Assembly (NCBI RefSeq): GCF_017792025.1
Contig: NZ_CP046956.1
Location: forward strand, 3,472,001 to 3,536,000
Length of the DNA: 64,000 bases
Source of the DNA: Sediminibacillus dalangtanensis
GTDB taxonomy: Bacteria; Bacillota; Bacilli; Bacillales; Amphibacillaceae
Direction of reading: 5' to 3'
Shown here: one piece after another, positions 24,974 to 40,670 of the stretch
How positions within the stretch are numbered: the stretch's first letter is position 1
How the letters are laid out: each line of letters begins with the position of its first letter
Made by a program: the position numbers and the translations under genes
Notes under the pieces: generated by a model
The model's database searches: none
What the model saw: only the letters and a program-made list of their open reading frames with translations
What the model was told of the DNA's origin: nothing

Positions 24974-25906
24974 TCATTCCGCCTCCTTTTTATGCAGTTT
25001 GATTCTCGGATCCAAAATACCGTAAGCAATGTCCACAAGGAATAGCATAATGATCAGAAAGGCACTGTAAAATACGGTTGTCCCCATAATTACCGGGTAG
25101 TCCCGATTATTGATACTTTCGACAAAATACTTGCCCATTCCCGGGATTGCGAAGATTTTCTCCAAGACAAAGGTGCCGGTTAAAATTCCTGCCAACAAGG
25201 TGCCCAAAATCGTCACGACAGGCATCAAAGCATTTTTCAAGGCATGCTTAAAGACGATTTTCCACGGTGACAACCCTTTGGCTCTGGCCATTTTGATATA
25301 ATCCTGTGTCAGGACTTCGAGCATGCTCGACCTTGTCAACCTGGCAATGATGGCCATCGGCCCCGTCGCCAATGCGATTACCGGAAGAATCATGTGCTTC
25401 GGACTGCTCCAGGTGGCCGCCGGAAGGATTTGCCATGTAACGGCAAACGATTGAATCAGCTGAGTGGCCAAAATGAAATTCGGAATCGAGATTCCGAGCA
25501 CGGCAATCGCCATGGCGGCATAGTCGATGACCCCGTTGTGGCGGAGTGCCGCGATGATTCCGAGCAATATTCCGGAAATAATCGCCACAATCACGGATAC
25601 CAGTCCAAGTTCCAGGGAAATCGGAAATCCGCGCCCGAGCAAATCATTCACCGTTGAGGTCGGTTGTTTGATCGACGGGCCAAAATCAAACGTGACAATC
25701 GATTTCAAGTAAAGCAGGTATTGCATATACATTGGTTCATCCAGATGGTAGTGCGCCTCCAGGTTGGCCTGTACCGCTTCACTCGTCCCCCTCTCCTGAT
25801 TGAACGGGGAACCGGGAATCGCATGCATCAAAATAAACGTTAAGGTGACGATGATTAAAATGGTGACCAGCATGATCAAAAAACGTTTTGCTATGTATCG
25901 CAGCAT
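24974..25906 (-). CDS. dppB: Dipeptide ABC transporter permease DppB
   Basis: 310 residues with six predicted TM helices. The N-terminus MLRYIAKRFLIMLVTILIIVTLTF is typical of DppB/OppB. The EAA loop is DYIKMARAKGLSPWKIVFKHALKNALMP. It lies ten bases after dppA, with TTAGGAGGG before the ATG. Confidence 0.95.
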   Translation of the reverse strand: MLRYIAKRFLIMLVTILIIVTLTFILMHAIPGSPFNQERGTSEAVQANLEAHYHLDEPMYMQYLLYLKSIVTFDFGPSIKQPTSTVNDLLGRGFPISLELGLVSVIVAIISGILLGIIAALRHNGVIDYAAMAIAVLGISIPNFILATQLIQSFAVTWQILPAATWSSPKHMILPVIALATGPMAIIARLTRSSMLEVLTQDYIKMARAKGLSPWKIVFKHALKNALMPVVTILGTLLAGILTGTFVLEKIFAIPGMGKYFVESINNRDYPVIMGTTVFYSAFLIIMLFLVDIAYGILDPRIKLHKKEAE

Positions 25907-25916
25907 GGCTTCCCTC

Positions 25917-26741
25917 CTAACTGAACGTCGTGCGCATAGCCAGTTCTGTCATAACCAGCATTGCCTGATACGCTTCAAGGATGTTTTTGGCCGGGAACCT
26001 GACCGTAGTACTCCCAGTTTCGATTTCTGTCCCGGGCATCAAATTGGCCCATTCCGCCTGACCGTAATTGGTGAATTCAATCCGCAGCACTGGATTGTCC
26101 GGCGGCGTGAGCGGTTTGACATTCTGTCGGTTTTCCAGGGCGGCGCCCGCCTGCCTTTGCAGAAGCTCTCCCGCCCTTTTCGGAGAAAGGGTTTTGACCG
26201 CTGACCGGGAAATGGTGGTTTTAACCGGAGCGGTGACAATGTTTGGAATAAGCTGTTCTGCTTCCTGACAGGCACAGTCATCTCCCGCAACCATTAACAC
26301 TGGTACACCGAAGTATCCCGCGACATAGGCATTGAACCCGAGTTCGCCGACAACCTGGTCGTTGATGAAGAAATTGCGGACCCCGAACGTCATCGAATGG
26401 GACATCACACCTCTTTGACCGGCACGGGCGTGGTAGCCGAGAAACATTGCTCCTATGTAACTGTCATCTAGATTTTGTACCATAGAAAAGGGTTTTACAT
26501 CGCCTGTGATGAGTGAAGCTTCTGGATGGATTGCGTCGATTAAGAGGTTGTTCATTTTGGAGTGGCTGTCATTCACTACTATTTCATCACAGCCAAATTC
26601 ACTTGCAGCTTCGATTACATGGTTGGCTTCTTCTGTCATGATCTTGCGGGCACGTTCGTAATTGTGCTTGTCTGAGTCAACGAAGGTTTGATCCGGCAGT
26701 CCGGTTATCCCTTCCATATCCACTGATAAGAAAAGTTTCAT
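25917..26741 (-). CDS. dppA: D-aminopeptidase DppA (M55)
   Basis: 274 residues, identical in length to B. subtilis DppA. This zinc-dependent decameric D-aminopeptidase prefers D-Ala peptides. Metal-binding residues are visible in LSVDMEGITGL (Asp/Glu), IVVNDSHSKMNNL (Asp/His), MFLGYHARAG and GVMSHSMT (His). It is the first gene of the nine-gene operon and releases D-Ala from murein-derived peptides. GAAGGAG lies 11 bases before the ATG. Confidence 0.95.
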   Translation of the reverse strand: MKLFLSVDMEGITGLPDQTFVDSDKHNYERARKIMTEEANHVIEAASEFGCDEIVVNDSHSKMNNLLIDAIHPEASLITGDVKPFSMVQNLDDSYIGAMFLGYHARAGQRGVMSHSMTFGVRNFFINDQVVGELGFNAYVAGYFGVPVLMVAGDDCACQEAEQLIPNIVTAPVKTTISRSAVKTLSPKRAGELLQRQAGAALENRQNVKPLTPPDNPVLRIEFTNYGQAEWANLMPGTEIETGSTTVRFPAKNILEAYQAMLVMTELAMRTTFS

Positions 26742-26940
26742 ATATCCTGCTCCTTCTTTTGGTGTAAAAGCATAGAAATGGTAATCCGTACATAGACATA
26801 TTTTAACACAATTTTAAAAAAATTTAAACAACTCTTTCAATTATAAGGTTGCTTTGTTTATTGTTTGATGTTTCTACTAAGAGAAGCTTTTTTGTTGTAA
26901 GTAGAATCATGGAAGGTGTTAAGCCGGTATTTACAGCAAG
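26742..26940. other. Upstream region of the dpp-ykf operon
   Basis: A+T-rich leader holding the promoter and CodY-type box (26800-26828). No gene. Confidence 0.5.
26800..26828 (-). promoter_or_regulatory. dpp promoter with overlapping CodY-type box
   Basis: Minus-strand TTTAAA (26823-26828), 17-bp spacer, TAAAAT (26800-26805). AATTTTAAAAAAATT at 26810-26824 differs from the CodY consensus AATTTTCWGAAAATT at two positions and covers the spacer and part of the -35. CodY repression of dpp is established in B. subtilis, so the match is plausible despite the A+T-rich setting. Confidence 0.55.
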
Positions 26941-26968
26941 ATACACAGTTGAGGAGGGATAAAATAGC

Positions 26969-27107
26969 CTCCTGCTAGCGAAACATTAGTTAAAAAGCAG
27001 GAAGCAGAGCGGAGGAAATACACGGAAACTCCTGTGGGAGGAGAGGCCTTGAGGAGGCTCAGCAGCCGCCCGTGGAAAGCGTAGTTTCCGCAGCGCCCCC
27101 CTTTTTA
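26969..27107. repeat. GC-rich Bacillaceae intergenic stem-loop element, copy 1
   Basis: GCGGAGGAAATACACG...CTCCTGTGGGAGGAG...GAGGAGGCTCAGCAGCC...GTGGAAAGCGTAGTTTCCGCAGCG. Outer arms can pair (GCGGA..AAATACACG with CGTAGTTTCCGC), and inner arms CTCCTG/GAGGAG also pair. The blocks GAGGAGGCTCA and GTGGAAAGCG are shared with 55200-55304. A flanking hairpin TCCTGCT / AGCAGGA sits at 26969-27001. Confidence 0.65.
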
Positions 27108-27238
27108 AAGGATAGAATAAGTTATATTGCATTTGATAGCTACCTAAAAAGAAAACGTGTAAAAGATTGTTTATTTCCACGGTAATACCACCCCGTTACA
27201 CCTCCTTTATGCGAAATGCTCGTCCGTTCCGGGCACAA

Positions 27239-27320
27239 AAAAAGAGCGATCCTGTCCGGACAGTCCGCTGGGAATTGTTCTTGGAACAACACAGCAGTTC
27301 CTTTCAGAATCGCTCTTTTA
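27239..27320 (-). terminator. Long-stem terminator after murAA
   Basis: AAAGAGCGAT / ATCGCTCTTT arms 60 nt apart (about 27242-27251 and 27307-27317), with an internal hairpin (TTGTTCcaaGAACAA) in between. TTTTTTT follows on the minus strand. Confidence 0.75.
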
Positions 27321-27329
27321 TTCTATTAC

Positions 27330-28643
27330 TTAGGATGATACAGAGGTTTGGTGCTGTTGAGTGGTACTGACAATCACTTCGCCATCATCATTGACACGTT
27401 CAATATCCGCGCCCAAAGAAGCAAATTTTTCAGCAAGATTTACATACCCGCGATCGATATGCTTCAATTCTGTGACGCGCGTATAGCCTTCAGCAGTCAG
27501 ACCGGCTAATATGAGTGCAGCACCTGCTCGTAAATCGGTAGCAGCTACTTCTGCTCCCTGCAGGTCTACAGGACCTTCCACAATGACACTTCTGCCTTCA
27601 ATCTTCAATTTCGCGTTCATGCGGCGGAATTCTTCTACGTGCATGAACCGATTCTCAAACACAGTTTCCGTGATTACACTGGTACCTTCTGCTCTTAACA
27701 TAAGTGCCATCATTTGCGATTGCATGTCTGTCGGAAAACCCGGATGCGGAAGTGTCTTGATGTCGGTAGACTTCAGTTTTTTTGGGCCGATGACACGCAG
27801 ACCGTCTTCCTCTTCTTTAATATATACACCCATTTCTTCCATTTTGGAAACCAGTGAACGCAAATGATCTGCTTCTGCACCTTTCACTAATACGTTTCCA
27901 CCGGTAATCGCTGCTCCAACCATAAACGTTCCTGCTTCGATGCGGTCAGGAATGATGGTATGCTCGACCCCGTGTAAGGTGGAAACCCCTTCAATGCGGA
28001 TCGTTTCCGTTCCAGCTCCGACTACTTTAGCACCCATTTTATTAAGGAAATTAGCAAGATCGACAATTTCCGGTTCCTTGGCACAGTTTTCCAGGATGGT
28101 TTTGCCTTCCGCAAGTGCTGCAGCCATCATGATATTTTCTGTCGCTCCGACGCTTGGCACATCCAAATAAATTTTTGCGCCTTGCAACCTGCCTTGCGAG
28201 CGGACTTCGACGAAGCCATTGCCTACATGGACATTTGCCCCCATTGCTTCAAAGCCTTTTAAATGCAAGTCAATCGGCCGGGAACCAATGGCACAGCCCC
28301 CCGGCATCGCTACTTTAGCATGGCCATACCTGGCCAAAAGCGGTCCTAATACGAGGACAGAGGCTCTCATTTTTCTGACAAATTCGAATGGAGCTTCCGT
28401 CTTAAGTGGTTTTGTTGCGTCTACTGTTACGGTATTATTTGAAATGCTGATATCTGCATTCATATTGCTTAGTACTTCTTTTATCGTGTTAACATCTGCT
28501 AGTGCGGGTACTTCATGAATCGTGCTGGTTCCTTCGCTTGCAATAATACTTGCTGCGATGACAGGCAGTACGGCATTTTTGGCACCTTCTACTTTCACGG
28601 TACCATTTAGCTGCCTCCCACCACGGACGATGATTTTTTCCAC
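27330..28643 (-). CDS. murAA: UDP-N-acetylglucosamine 1-carboxyvinyltransferase MurAA
   Basis: 437 residues. Cytoplasmic enzyme that adds enolpyruvate from PEP to UDP-GlcNAc, the first committed step of peptidoglycan precursor synthesis and the fosfomycin target. The catalytic Cys117 lies in [13 protein letters not shown]. Other motifs are EGAKNAVLP near the start and [14 protein letters not shown] near the end. The start is GTG ([14 protein letters not shown]) with GAGGAG eight bases before it. It is followed by spoIID (after the dpp-ykf insert) and preceded by ywmB, which identifies it as the MurAA locus. A second murA is at 58793. Confidence 0.96.
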   Translation of the reverse strand: MEKIIVRGGRQLNGTVKVEGAKNAVLPVIAASIIASEGTSTIHEVPALADVNTIKEVLSNMNADISISNNTVTVDATKPLKTEAPFEFVRKMRASVLVLGPLLARYGHAKVAMPGGCAIGSRPIDLHLKGFEAMGANVHVGNGFVEVRSQGRLQGAKIYLDVPSVGATENIMMAAALAEGKTILENCAKEPEIVDLANFLNKMGAKVVGAGTETIRIEGVSTLHGVEHTIIPDRIEAGTFMVGAAITGGNVLVKGAEADHLRSLVSKMEEMGVYIKEEEDGLRVIGPKKLKSTDIKTLPHPGFPTDMQSQMMALMLRAEGTSVITETVFENRFMHVEEFRRMNAKLKIEGRSVIVEGPVDLQGAEVAATDLRAGAALILAGLTAEGYTRVTELKHIDRGYVNLAEKFASLGADIERVNDDGEVIVSTTQQHQTSVSS

Positions 28644-28676
28644 TGCTCATTCTCCTCTGCGTCCAATTTCACTATA

Positions 28677-29390
28677 TTAATATTCAGTAATTATGATAGG
28701 TGTTCCAATTGTCATGGTAGTATTGCCACTCGCATCTTCCCGAGCAGCCAGCTGGATATTCATTAGGCTGTCCTTGCCGGGGATGGTTTGCTCCCAGTAA
28801 GGTGTATAACCCGACAGAACGGTGAAATCTTTTTCCTGTATGCGATCTAGTGCTTGAACATTTAATTTTTCTACAAATTTTTCAAAAAAATAAACCTTAT
28901 TTATTTTATCATTTGACACTAGTGTCAGACAAGCAAATTTTTTTACATTTGTAGTAAATAATGCTTTAGTCACACTCTTTGATCGAGTAAAGTAATAAGA
29001 CCTTGTCTGTTCATTCCACCTTTCACCAGTGAGTGAATAGCTGATTTGAATACTACCCTGTTCATTTTTAGGCACAATCATGATAAAGGTTTCGGTTGAT
29101 TGCGTTTTTTTGTGGAGGTTGCTGGCAGTCCATTTTTCTGCCTGGCTCGTTTCCTCTCTATTAATATGGGACGCAGGGAAATAGCTTTCTAGTTTTCTAG
29201 CAATCTCTAAGGCACGGCTTCTGTCCAGTTCATCTTTCATGACTACCTGCCACTTTTCCAGCGGGAGTTGCTCTTGTTCCGACAACTGGATCAATTGCTC
29301 GATTGGTTCTTTTTGTATGGATGCATGAACGAATGATTGCAATGAAACCATCATACCCAATGTTATCACGAGAAGGAACCGGATTTTCAT
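28677..29390 (-). CDS. ywmB: YwmB family exported protein (TATA-box-binding-like fold)
   Basis: 237 residues with an N-terminal signal or anchor (MKIRFLLVITLGMMVSLQSFVHA). It is followed by a domain matching the YwmB/DUF1779 family in length and in position between ywzB and murAA. It has several Thr/Ser/Gln-rich beta-type stretches and no catalytic motif I can name. The function is unknown. Synteny carries much of this identification. Confidence 0.8.
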   Translation of the reverse strand: MKIRFLLVITLGMMVSLQSFVHASIQKEPIEQLIQLSEQEQLPLEKWQVVMKDELDRSRALEIARKLESYFPASHINREETSQAEKWTASNLHKKTQSTETFIMIVPKNEQGSIQISYSLTGERWNEQTRSYYFTRSKSVTKALFTTNVKKFACLTLVSNDKINKVYFFEKFVEKLNVQALDRIQEKDFTVLSGYTPYWEQTIPGKDSLMNIQLAAREDASGNTTMTIGTPIIITEY

Positions 29391-29522
29391 TTATATTCTC
29401 TCCCTCAGCTTATGAATTAGTGCTTGGACTCTTTCACAAGTATTGACCGGAGAGCAAAAAAAATACGGTTCTTTTCTCGTCATGATTTGACATACATGGT
29501 TCGCGTTTTCGTGAACTTCACG

Positions 29523-29756
29523 TCAAAAAAGAAAAATTAGCTGCTGGGACCATTGCAAGAAGTCCAAAAAGAACCTGCTGACAGTCGTGCCTATTGCAAT
29601 CGTAATGAACATCAATAAAATATTCGCTTCCATTACGCGTCCTTTTTTAATAAGAGGTTCTAAATTAATACCTTGCAGTACCCTCCACGTGATAATGATA
29701 AAAATCAAGTGAGAAATCATACTGATGAGCGCTTCTTGGCCAAGTGATTGCATCAT
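29523..29756 (-). CDS. ywzB: YwzB family membrane protein (DUF1146)
   Basis: 77 residues, the same as B. subtilis YwzB. Two TM helices: ALISMISHLIFIIITWRVLQ and ANILLMFITIAIGTTVSRFFLDFL. They are separated by a short basic loop (IKKGRVME). I chose ATG 29756, which has AAAGGTG upstream, over a ten-codon longer frame. The function is unknown; it regularly lies between atpC and ywmB. Confidence 0.88.
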   Translation of the reverse strand: MMQSLGQEALISMISHLIFIIITWRVLQGINLEPLIKKGRVMEANILLMFITIAIGTTVSRFFLDFLQWSQQLIFLF

Positions 29757-29786
29757 TTGGATCACACCTTTTCTTTTTGTTCGCAT

Positions 29787-30302
29787 CGTTTGTTTACTAG
29801 TAAAACATTGCCACGGACAAAAAGAAATGTCAACGGGTGATTGTTTGTTTCTGGTAGTGTAATACCTTTATTTCAAATTACCTAAACGTAAAAATCGAAC
29901 AAGTTGTGCAGATGGCACCTGGTCGGTAGGAAGCAGGGGGATCGCTGTCTGATTTCTACCAATGATGCTGATATTTCCCGGGGAATATCGACACTTGCTT
30001 CTTTTTTTTGCAGGGAAGCAGTATCTTTTGGGTTTTAAGACAGGATCCTGCCATTATTGTTTAAAATTGGAGAAGGGTGAATGGGGGATTTCACCGACAC
30101 ATGTCCGTTGCTGGGTGTTCCTTTTCCTGTCTTTATTGAAAGCGCTCTTCCCTATAATATAAGGTTAAGTTGCCTCAGAAGTGCATAAAAGTAACTGTCA
30201 TAGTACAGACCTTGCCATTATCCAGCCATCTTGTTTTTTTCATTGTTAGAAAGAAGCAGGGTCTTTTGTAGCTTCCCTATTAGATTCCCGTTCCTTAAAC
30301 AC
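29787..30302. other. 516-bp intergenic region between the atp terminator and ywzB
   Basis: No gene accepted. A 66-codon plus-strand frame (29962-30162) has no ribosome site and lies on the minority strand. No repeat of the families found elsewhere. A loose cre-like sequence (30134-30148) is not near any promoter. Confidence 0.45.
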
Positions 30303-30345
30303 AAAAAAGACTTTAACCGCTTTTGCAGCAATTAAAGTCTTTTAT
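30303..30345 (-). terminator. Terminator of the ATP synthase operon
   Basis: Perfect 12-bp stem AAAAGACTTTAA / TTAAAGTCTTTT (30305-30316, 30332-30343), then TTTTTTG on the minus strand. It lies 20 bases past the atpC stop. Confidence 0.85.
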
Positions 30346-30364
30346 CGTTCGTTTCCTATTGTGA

Positions 30365-30766
<402 letters not shown>

Positions 30767-30879
30767 TCAAACCCCTCCTCGGGCTGGAATATGGCTACAT
30801 TCAACAGCCGTTTCTTTAAAAATGCCGGAAGGCCGGTAAAGCTGCTATCCGCTTTTCCCAGCCTGAACGGCCTTATGAT

Positions 30880-32304
<1,425 letters not shown>

Positions 32305-32322
32305 TTACTTACTATAATGGAG

Positions 32323-33189
<867 letters not shown>

Positions 33190-33271
33190 TCACCACCCTT
33201 TCATCAAAGGTTTACGCTGGACCAGATTATATCTGGTTCCAAGCGGTCTCCTTGCCATCTGTATCCTAAAC

Positions 33272-34786
<1,515 letters not shown>

Positions 34787-34802
34787 TCACCCCTATCATC
34801 AA

Positions 34803-35905
<1,103 letters not shown>

Positions 35906-36001
35906 TCAACACTTGCTATGTTTCTTCAAACGTAAAGGAAAGGCGAAAGTTCAACTAAATGAACTTCGCCAATGTATTTAAGTTTTATCTTAAATGTGTT
36001 G

Positions 36002-36223
<222 letters not shown>

Positions 36224-36375
36224 CTAAAATATATGAATTTAGTTAATTCCTGAGTTTTCAGTTTTTCATAAGTAGACGTCCGGATTTTCCGAATCTCCCT
36301 GTTTACAAAAACTGAGCGGGTTCCTTTCTGCCTGTTTGAATAAGTCAAGCAAAGGGAATACCCATTATATAATTT

Positions 36376-37107
<732 letters not shown>

Positions 37108-37125
37108 TCACCTCTCTTCCCAGCG

Positions 37126-37494
37126 CTAATCTTTGACTCTAAATATTGCAAAATCTATCATAATGACAACGTAAACTGTCATTAATCCAATTAACACACC
37201 AATAAGATGGAAATATTCTTCAAACTGAAGGGCGATAAGCACAGCCGCTGCGGCTGCTGCCAATCGGGAAAAGGTACCAATACCTTTGGTAGAACGTTGT
37301 TCAGCTGCTGCTTTGCCGAACTGCTGGATCTTTCTTTGCATAAGCCATAGGTTGTAAAAGCCTATCACTGTTCCAAGGAGAAGTCCGAGGAAGATACGCG
37401 GATACGGAGTGAAAGCCGATCCTAGTACCAATAGTGCGAGAAGGTAGAACATCCATTTGCGCTGACGGGTTATCATATATTCGTATTGTTGCAT
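37126..37494 (-). CDS. atpI: ATP synthase protein I
   Basis: 122 residues, four TM segments (LLALLVLGSAFT, IFLGLLLGTVIGFYNLW, AAAAAVLIALQF, IGVLIGLMTVYVVIMID). First gene of the operon, 24 bp before atpB. AtpI helps c-ring assembly and Mg2+ uptake in related bacteria and is not part of the finished enzyme. Confidence 0.93.
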   Translation of the reverse strand: MQQYEYMITRQRKWMFYLLALLVLGSAFTPYPRIFLGLLLGTVIGFYNLWLMQRKIQQFGKAAAEQRSTKGIGTFSRLAAAAAAVLIALQFEEYFHLIGVLIGLMTVYVVIMIDFAIFRVKD

Positions 37495-38019
37495 GCTTTG
37501 TTCCCCCGTAATGAAGATGCTTGTGATATTTTAAATGGATGCTTCTTTATGTACCGGCTCCAATTCAAGGCCAATTCAACCCATTGAACGATTGTCGGAA
37601 CTTGTGGAAAATCAGTTTGATTGTATCTTCCGTTCAGAAGAAAGGATTGCATCAAACCGATTAAAGCGCAAAAAAATTTTGTCGATCCCGGCAAAACTTT
37701 TTCACACTGTCCTGTTCACCAGGTCAGGTTTGTACTCATCTTACAAGCTGTACAGGTTTTAAACAAGGAATAAGCTTATCAGGAAATCAAGCTTATGAAA
37801 CCCTTATCATTCCACACTAGATTAGCATACAATAGGGGTAGTCCAATGTCAATCCGTTTCGCGGAGAAAGTAGAATTTGGAAAACCTTCCACGAAAACAC
37901 TGTTCACCAGTACACTCTCCTATATTATATAAGAAAGAAAACAGACACAAAAGCGACAAATTTGTGACAATTCATTAGAGTCGCGAAATTCATATTGGGG
38001 TATGGGGTATTGGGTGGAT
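37495..38019. other. Leader and promoter region of the ATP synthase operon
   Basis: About 400 bp of untranslated leader separates the likely promoter near 37924-37929 from atpI. It contains an inverted repeat AAGCTTATcagg...aatcAAGCTTATg (about 37772-37799) and otherwise no recognised element. A 75-codon plus frame here is not supported. Confidence 0.45.
37924..37947 (-). promoter_or_regulatory. Probable promoter of the atp operon
   Basis: Perfect minus-strand -10 TATAAT (37924-37929), with a weak -35 TTTGTG 16-17 bp upstream. It is the best sigma-A candidate upstream of atpI. Confidence 0.4.
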
Positions 38020-38094
38020 ATTGGGGTCAGTCCCCTGAAAAGAGTTGAGTTACTAAATTAATCAAAATCGATACGTATGGGGACTGACCCCAAA
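38020..38094. repeat. REPIN-like inverted repeat pair
   Basis: Cores GGGGTCAGTCCCC (38023-38035) and GGGGACTGACCCC (38079-38091), exact reverse complements, with TT / AA extensions. Confidence 0.85.
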
Positions 38095-38197
38095 GGTCAT
38101 TTTCATAAAATGATTTGCCGAACGGGGACACACCTTGTACGATAAAAACCCCATCACTGCGGGGTTCTTATCGGCTATCATGCAGTTTTTAACTGTT

Positions 38198-38312
38198 TTG
38201 GGGTCAGTCCCTCCACCAACCGTTTCTACGTTAATTAGTCGGAGAGGGACAGGCCCCGTGGTTCTAAGAAGGTGTCTATCCACGGATTTTCCTGCTCGAG
38301 GGGACTGTCCCC
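38198..38312. repeat. REPIN pair plus single REP core at the 3' end of the protease gene
   Basis: Cores GGGGTCAGTCCCT (38200-38212) and a degenerate AGGGACAGGCCCC (38245-38257) form an inverted pair. A third, GGGGACTGTCCCC (38300-38312), stands 34 bases from the protease stop. With the pair at 38020, five cores occupy 290 bp. No separate terminator for the protease gene was found, so these hairpins may serve. Confidence 0.75.
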
Positions 38313-38345
38313 GGGTTCTGCTGTCCGGGATCTGTCTCCGGGTTG

Positions 38346-40538
38346 TTACTCGATTTGCAGGGTGGTTGGGTAGTTGTATTGGTGATCTTTATCGGTTTTG
38401 ACGATGATGTTAGCCAGGTATTGGCCTTGTTTTCCAATTTCGTGTTTATCCAACACGCCTTCAATCAGGCCTGGTTGTTGGTTTTTTAATTCCAGGACGG
38501 TACGGTCAAACCGGAGGGTCGACGGATTGTAAAGGTCAATGGTCAATTCTTCCGCCCCTTCCGGAAGGTACATCCGATACTGATATTGGTCATCGGTGAA
38601 TGGCTTTAGAGCAAATTCCATTCCCATCGCTTTCGGGTACTCCGCTTCGTTGACGAGAAACAAATAGGGAAGTTGATACGTTTCTTTACCCTTATCACGT
38701 TGCAGCGTCAGCCAGCCTTGATGGATTCCGCTCTCCAACAGGGAAGTTGTCACTGACAACGTAATCGGAATCTTTTCCTTCTCTCCCGCTTTGACCGTGA
38801 CAGCCTTTGGTAGCTCCCACCTCAAGCCTCGCTGCTGCTTTGGAATATCAAACCGAAACTCCTGAGGCTGATCAGATATGTTTTCGACCACCAGTTCATA
38901 TGTGCTTCTCTGTTTTCTCTCATCAATTTTCCCAAAAGAAAGAAGCGGGTTATACAGGATTGTATCCGTGTTAATAGCGGCGTCAATCTGCATCCGGCCC
39001 ATCCCTTGTACAATCGGATCATATCTGTTTCCCTTTTCGTCGTTTACCGGCAAAGCAGTCGTCAGCAGTGCTCCTTTCAGCTGATCATGGCTCCAATCTG
39101 GATGGGCCTGTTTCACCAAAGCAAGCCCACCGGCCACATGGGGGGCTGCCATGCTTGTTCCCTGCAACTCCTGGTAACCGCCTGGCACTGTGCTAGTGAT
39201 GGCTGCTCCAGGTGCCACAATTTCAGGCTTGATTTCCCAATTGACCGTGACCGGCCCTCTCGAACTGAATGAAGCCATTAGATCCTGCTCTTTTTGATAG
39301 TTTGTTTCCAACCAGGTTTCCTGTGCAGCCGCATTTTCCACGAGCCATTGACCATCCGCCTGTGAAATGGATGCAACCGGAATATCTACCGGCTCTTTTC
39401 CATCGTCAATAGAACCTACAAAACTGCCTTTTTCGTTGTTATAAATCACCACAGCTTCAGCCCCCGCTTTCTCTGCTGCCCGAGCTTTGTCGGCAAAGGG
39501 GACTGTCCCTCGTTCGATCAGTACCATTCTTCCCCTGGCATCCTCGATTTTTCCGTTTTCCAGTTTCCGGTGGACTATCGGATATTTTTTTTCGAGTGCC
39601 CAGGGGACTGACCCCATGAACAAATTCAATTCGATCTTTTTATCATGCAGCTGGTCATACAAAGAGGGAGTTGTCATAGGGGGCGTGGAGGCCCCGACCG
39701 AAATTGCTTTATCCGAGGTGGCCGGCGATCCAACTGTCCAGTTTTCCGGCCCTTCGTTTCCATTTGCCACGACCACTGACACCCCTTTGTCAATGGCGCG
39801 GTTGACTGCAGCACTTGTCGGCCAGTCCGGTCCATTCACCGAACTGCCAAGTGACATATTGATAATATCCATTCCGTCTTTCACGGCTTTTTCCAGAGCA
39901 GCGATGACCTGTACCGATGTTCCCATTCCGCCGGGACCGAGAGCGCGATAGCCATAGAGCTCGGCCTCTGGTGCTACTCCTGACATTTTGCCGCGGGCAG
40001 CAATAATCCCCGCTACATGACTGCCATGTATGGTTGGCATCCCTTGGTCCACTTTGGTTTCCATCGGGTCATCATCCAGGTCGACAACATCGAATCCGCC
40101 TTGATAGCTTGCAGCCAGGTCAGGGTGAGTATAATCGATGCCCGTATCGATTACCCCTACTTTCACACCCTTTCCGGTATACTTACTGCCAGCCTCCGAT
40201 TGAAAAAAAGACCCCTGTTTTAAAAAATCTACACTGTTTTCTGCAGTGGCTTGATAGGTCTGCACTGGGTAGCTTTTGCGGACAAAGTCTTCGGTTTCGA
40301 TTTTTTCCAGCTGGTGTGCCTTCCCGCGAACCGCCAGTCCGGTAAACAGGGTATCGTACACTTGCAAAACTTCTATAAATGGATGATATTTTTCAATGAA
40401 TTCCTTGTATGCATGAGGATCGCCATCAATCTCGACGATGAGTGATTGGGGTTCTTCTATTTCTGCCGAAGGTTTTGTAGAGGGGATAAAAGACAACAGA
40501 ATGGCGAGGACAAGAGCGCATGCGATATGTTTTACCAT
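38346..40538 (-). CDS. Secreted subtilisin-like serine protease (S8, Vpr-like, with PA domain)
   Basis: 730 residues. Exported protease: signal peptide (1-26), I9 propeptide-like domain (about 32-95), then the S8 catalytic domain with Asp131 in VIDTGID, His171 in HGSHVAG and Ser462 in GTSMAAPHVAG. A protease-associated (PA) domain is inserted at about 305-420 (IERGTVPFADKARAAEKAGA). An Fn3-like beta domain fills the C-terminus. B. subtilis Vpr is longer (about 806 residues). Two exact copies of the genome's REP core lie inside the coding sequence at 39498-39510 and 39603-39615, both in the PA region, without breaking the frame. It lies between atpI and mnaA, a place not occupied by a protease in B. 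subtilis. Confidence 0.92.
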   Translation of the reverse strand: MVKHIACALVLAILLSFIPSTKPSAEIEEPQSLIVEIDGDPHAYKEFIEKYHPFIEVLQVYDTLFTGLAVRGKAHQLEKIETEDFVRKSYPVQTYQATAENSVDFLKQGSFFQSEAGSKYTGKGVKVGVIDTGIDYTHPDLAASYQGGFDVVDLDDDPMETKVDQGMPTIHGSHVAGIIAARGKMSGVAPEAELYGYRALGPGGMGTSVQVIAALEKAVKDGMDIINMSLGSSVNGPDWPTSAAVNRAIDKGVSVVVANGNEGPENWTVGSPATSDKAISVGASTPPMTTPSLYDQLHDKKIELNLFMGSVPWALEKKYPIVHRKLENGKIEDARGRMVLIERGTVPFADKARAAEKAGAEAVVIYNNEKGSFVGSIDDGKEPVDIPVASISQADGQWLVENAAAQETWLETNYQKEQDLMASFSSRGPVTVNWEIKPEIVAPGAAITSTVPGGYQELQGTSMAAPHVAGGLALVKQAHPDWSHDQLKGALLTTALPVNDEKGNRYDPIVQGMGRMQIDAAINTDTILYNPLLSFGKIDERKQRSTYELVVENISDQPQEFRFDIPKQQRGLRWELPKAVTVKAGEKEKIPITLSVTTSLLESGIHQGWLTLQRDKGKETYQLPYLFLVNEAEYPKAMGMEFALKPFTDDQYQYRMYLPEGAEELTIDLYNPSTLRFDRTVLELKNQQPGLIEGVLDKHEIGKQGQYLANIIVKTDKDHQYNYPTTLQIE

Positions 40539-40623
40539 GAATGATTCTCCTCTTTTTCCCGTTAGTATCTGTTGGTTGAGACAGAATCATGCATATGGAA
40601 AGTTAGTACAGACCAGAGCTTAT

Positions 40624-40668
40624 ACAAAACAAAACGGCACACCATCTGAGTCAGGGATGTGCCGTTTG
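40624..40668 (-). terminator. Terminator after mnaA
   Basis: Stem AAACGGCACA / TGTGCCGTTT (40632-40641, 40658-40667), then TGTTTTG on the minus strand. Confidence 0.8.
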
Positions 40669-40670
40669 AT

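Noticed and set aside
30134..30148. CcpA cre-like sequence TTGAAAGCGCTCTTC
   Set aside because: Two mismatches in conserved positions, and about 740 bp from the nearest gene start.
29962..30162. 66-codon plus frame between atpC and ywzB
   Set aside because: Lone plus-strand frame without a ribosome site or promoter; composition is not convincing.
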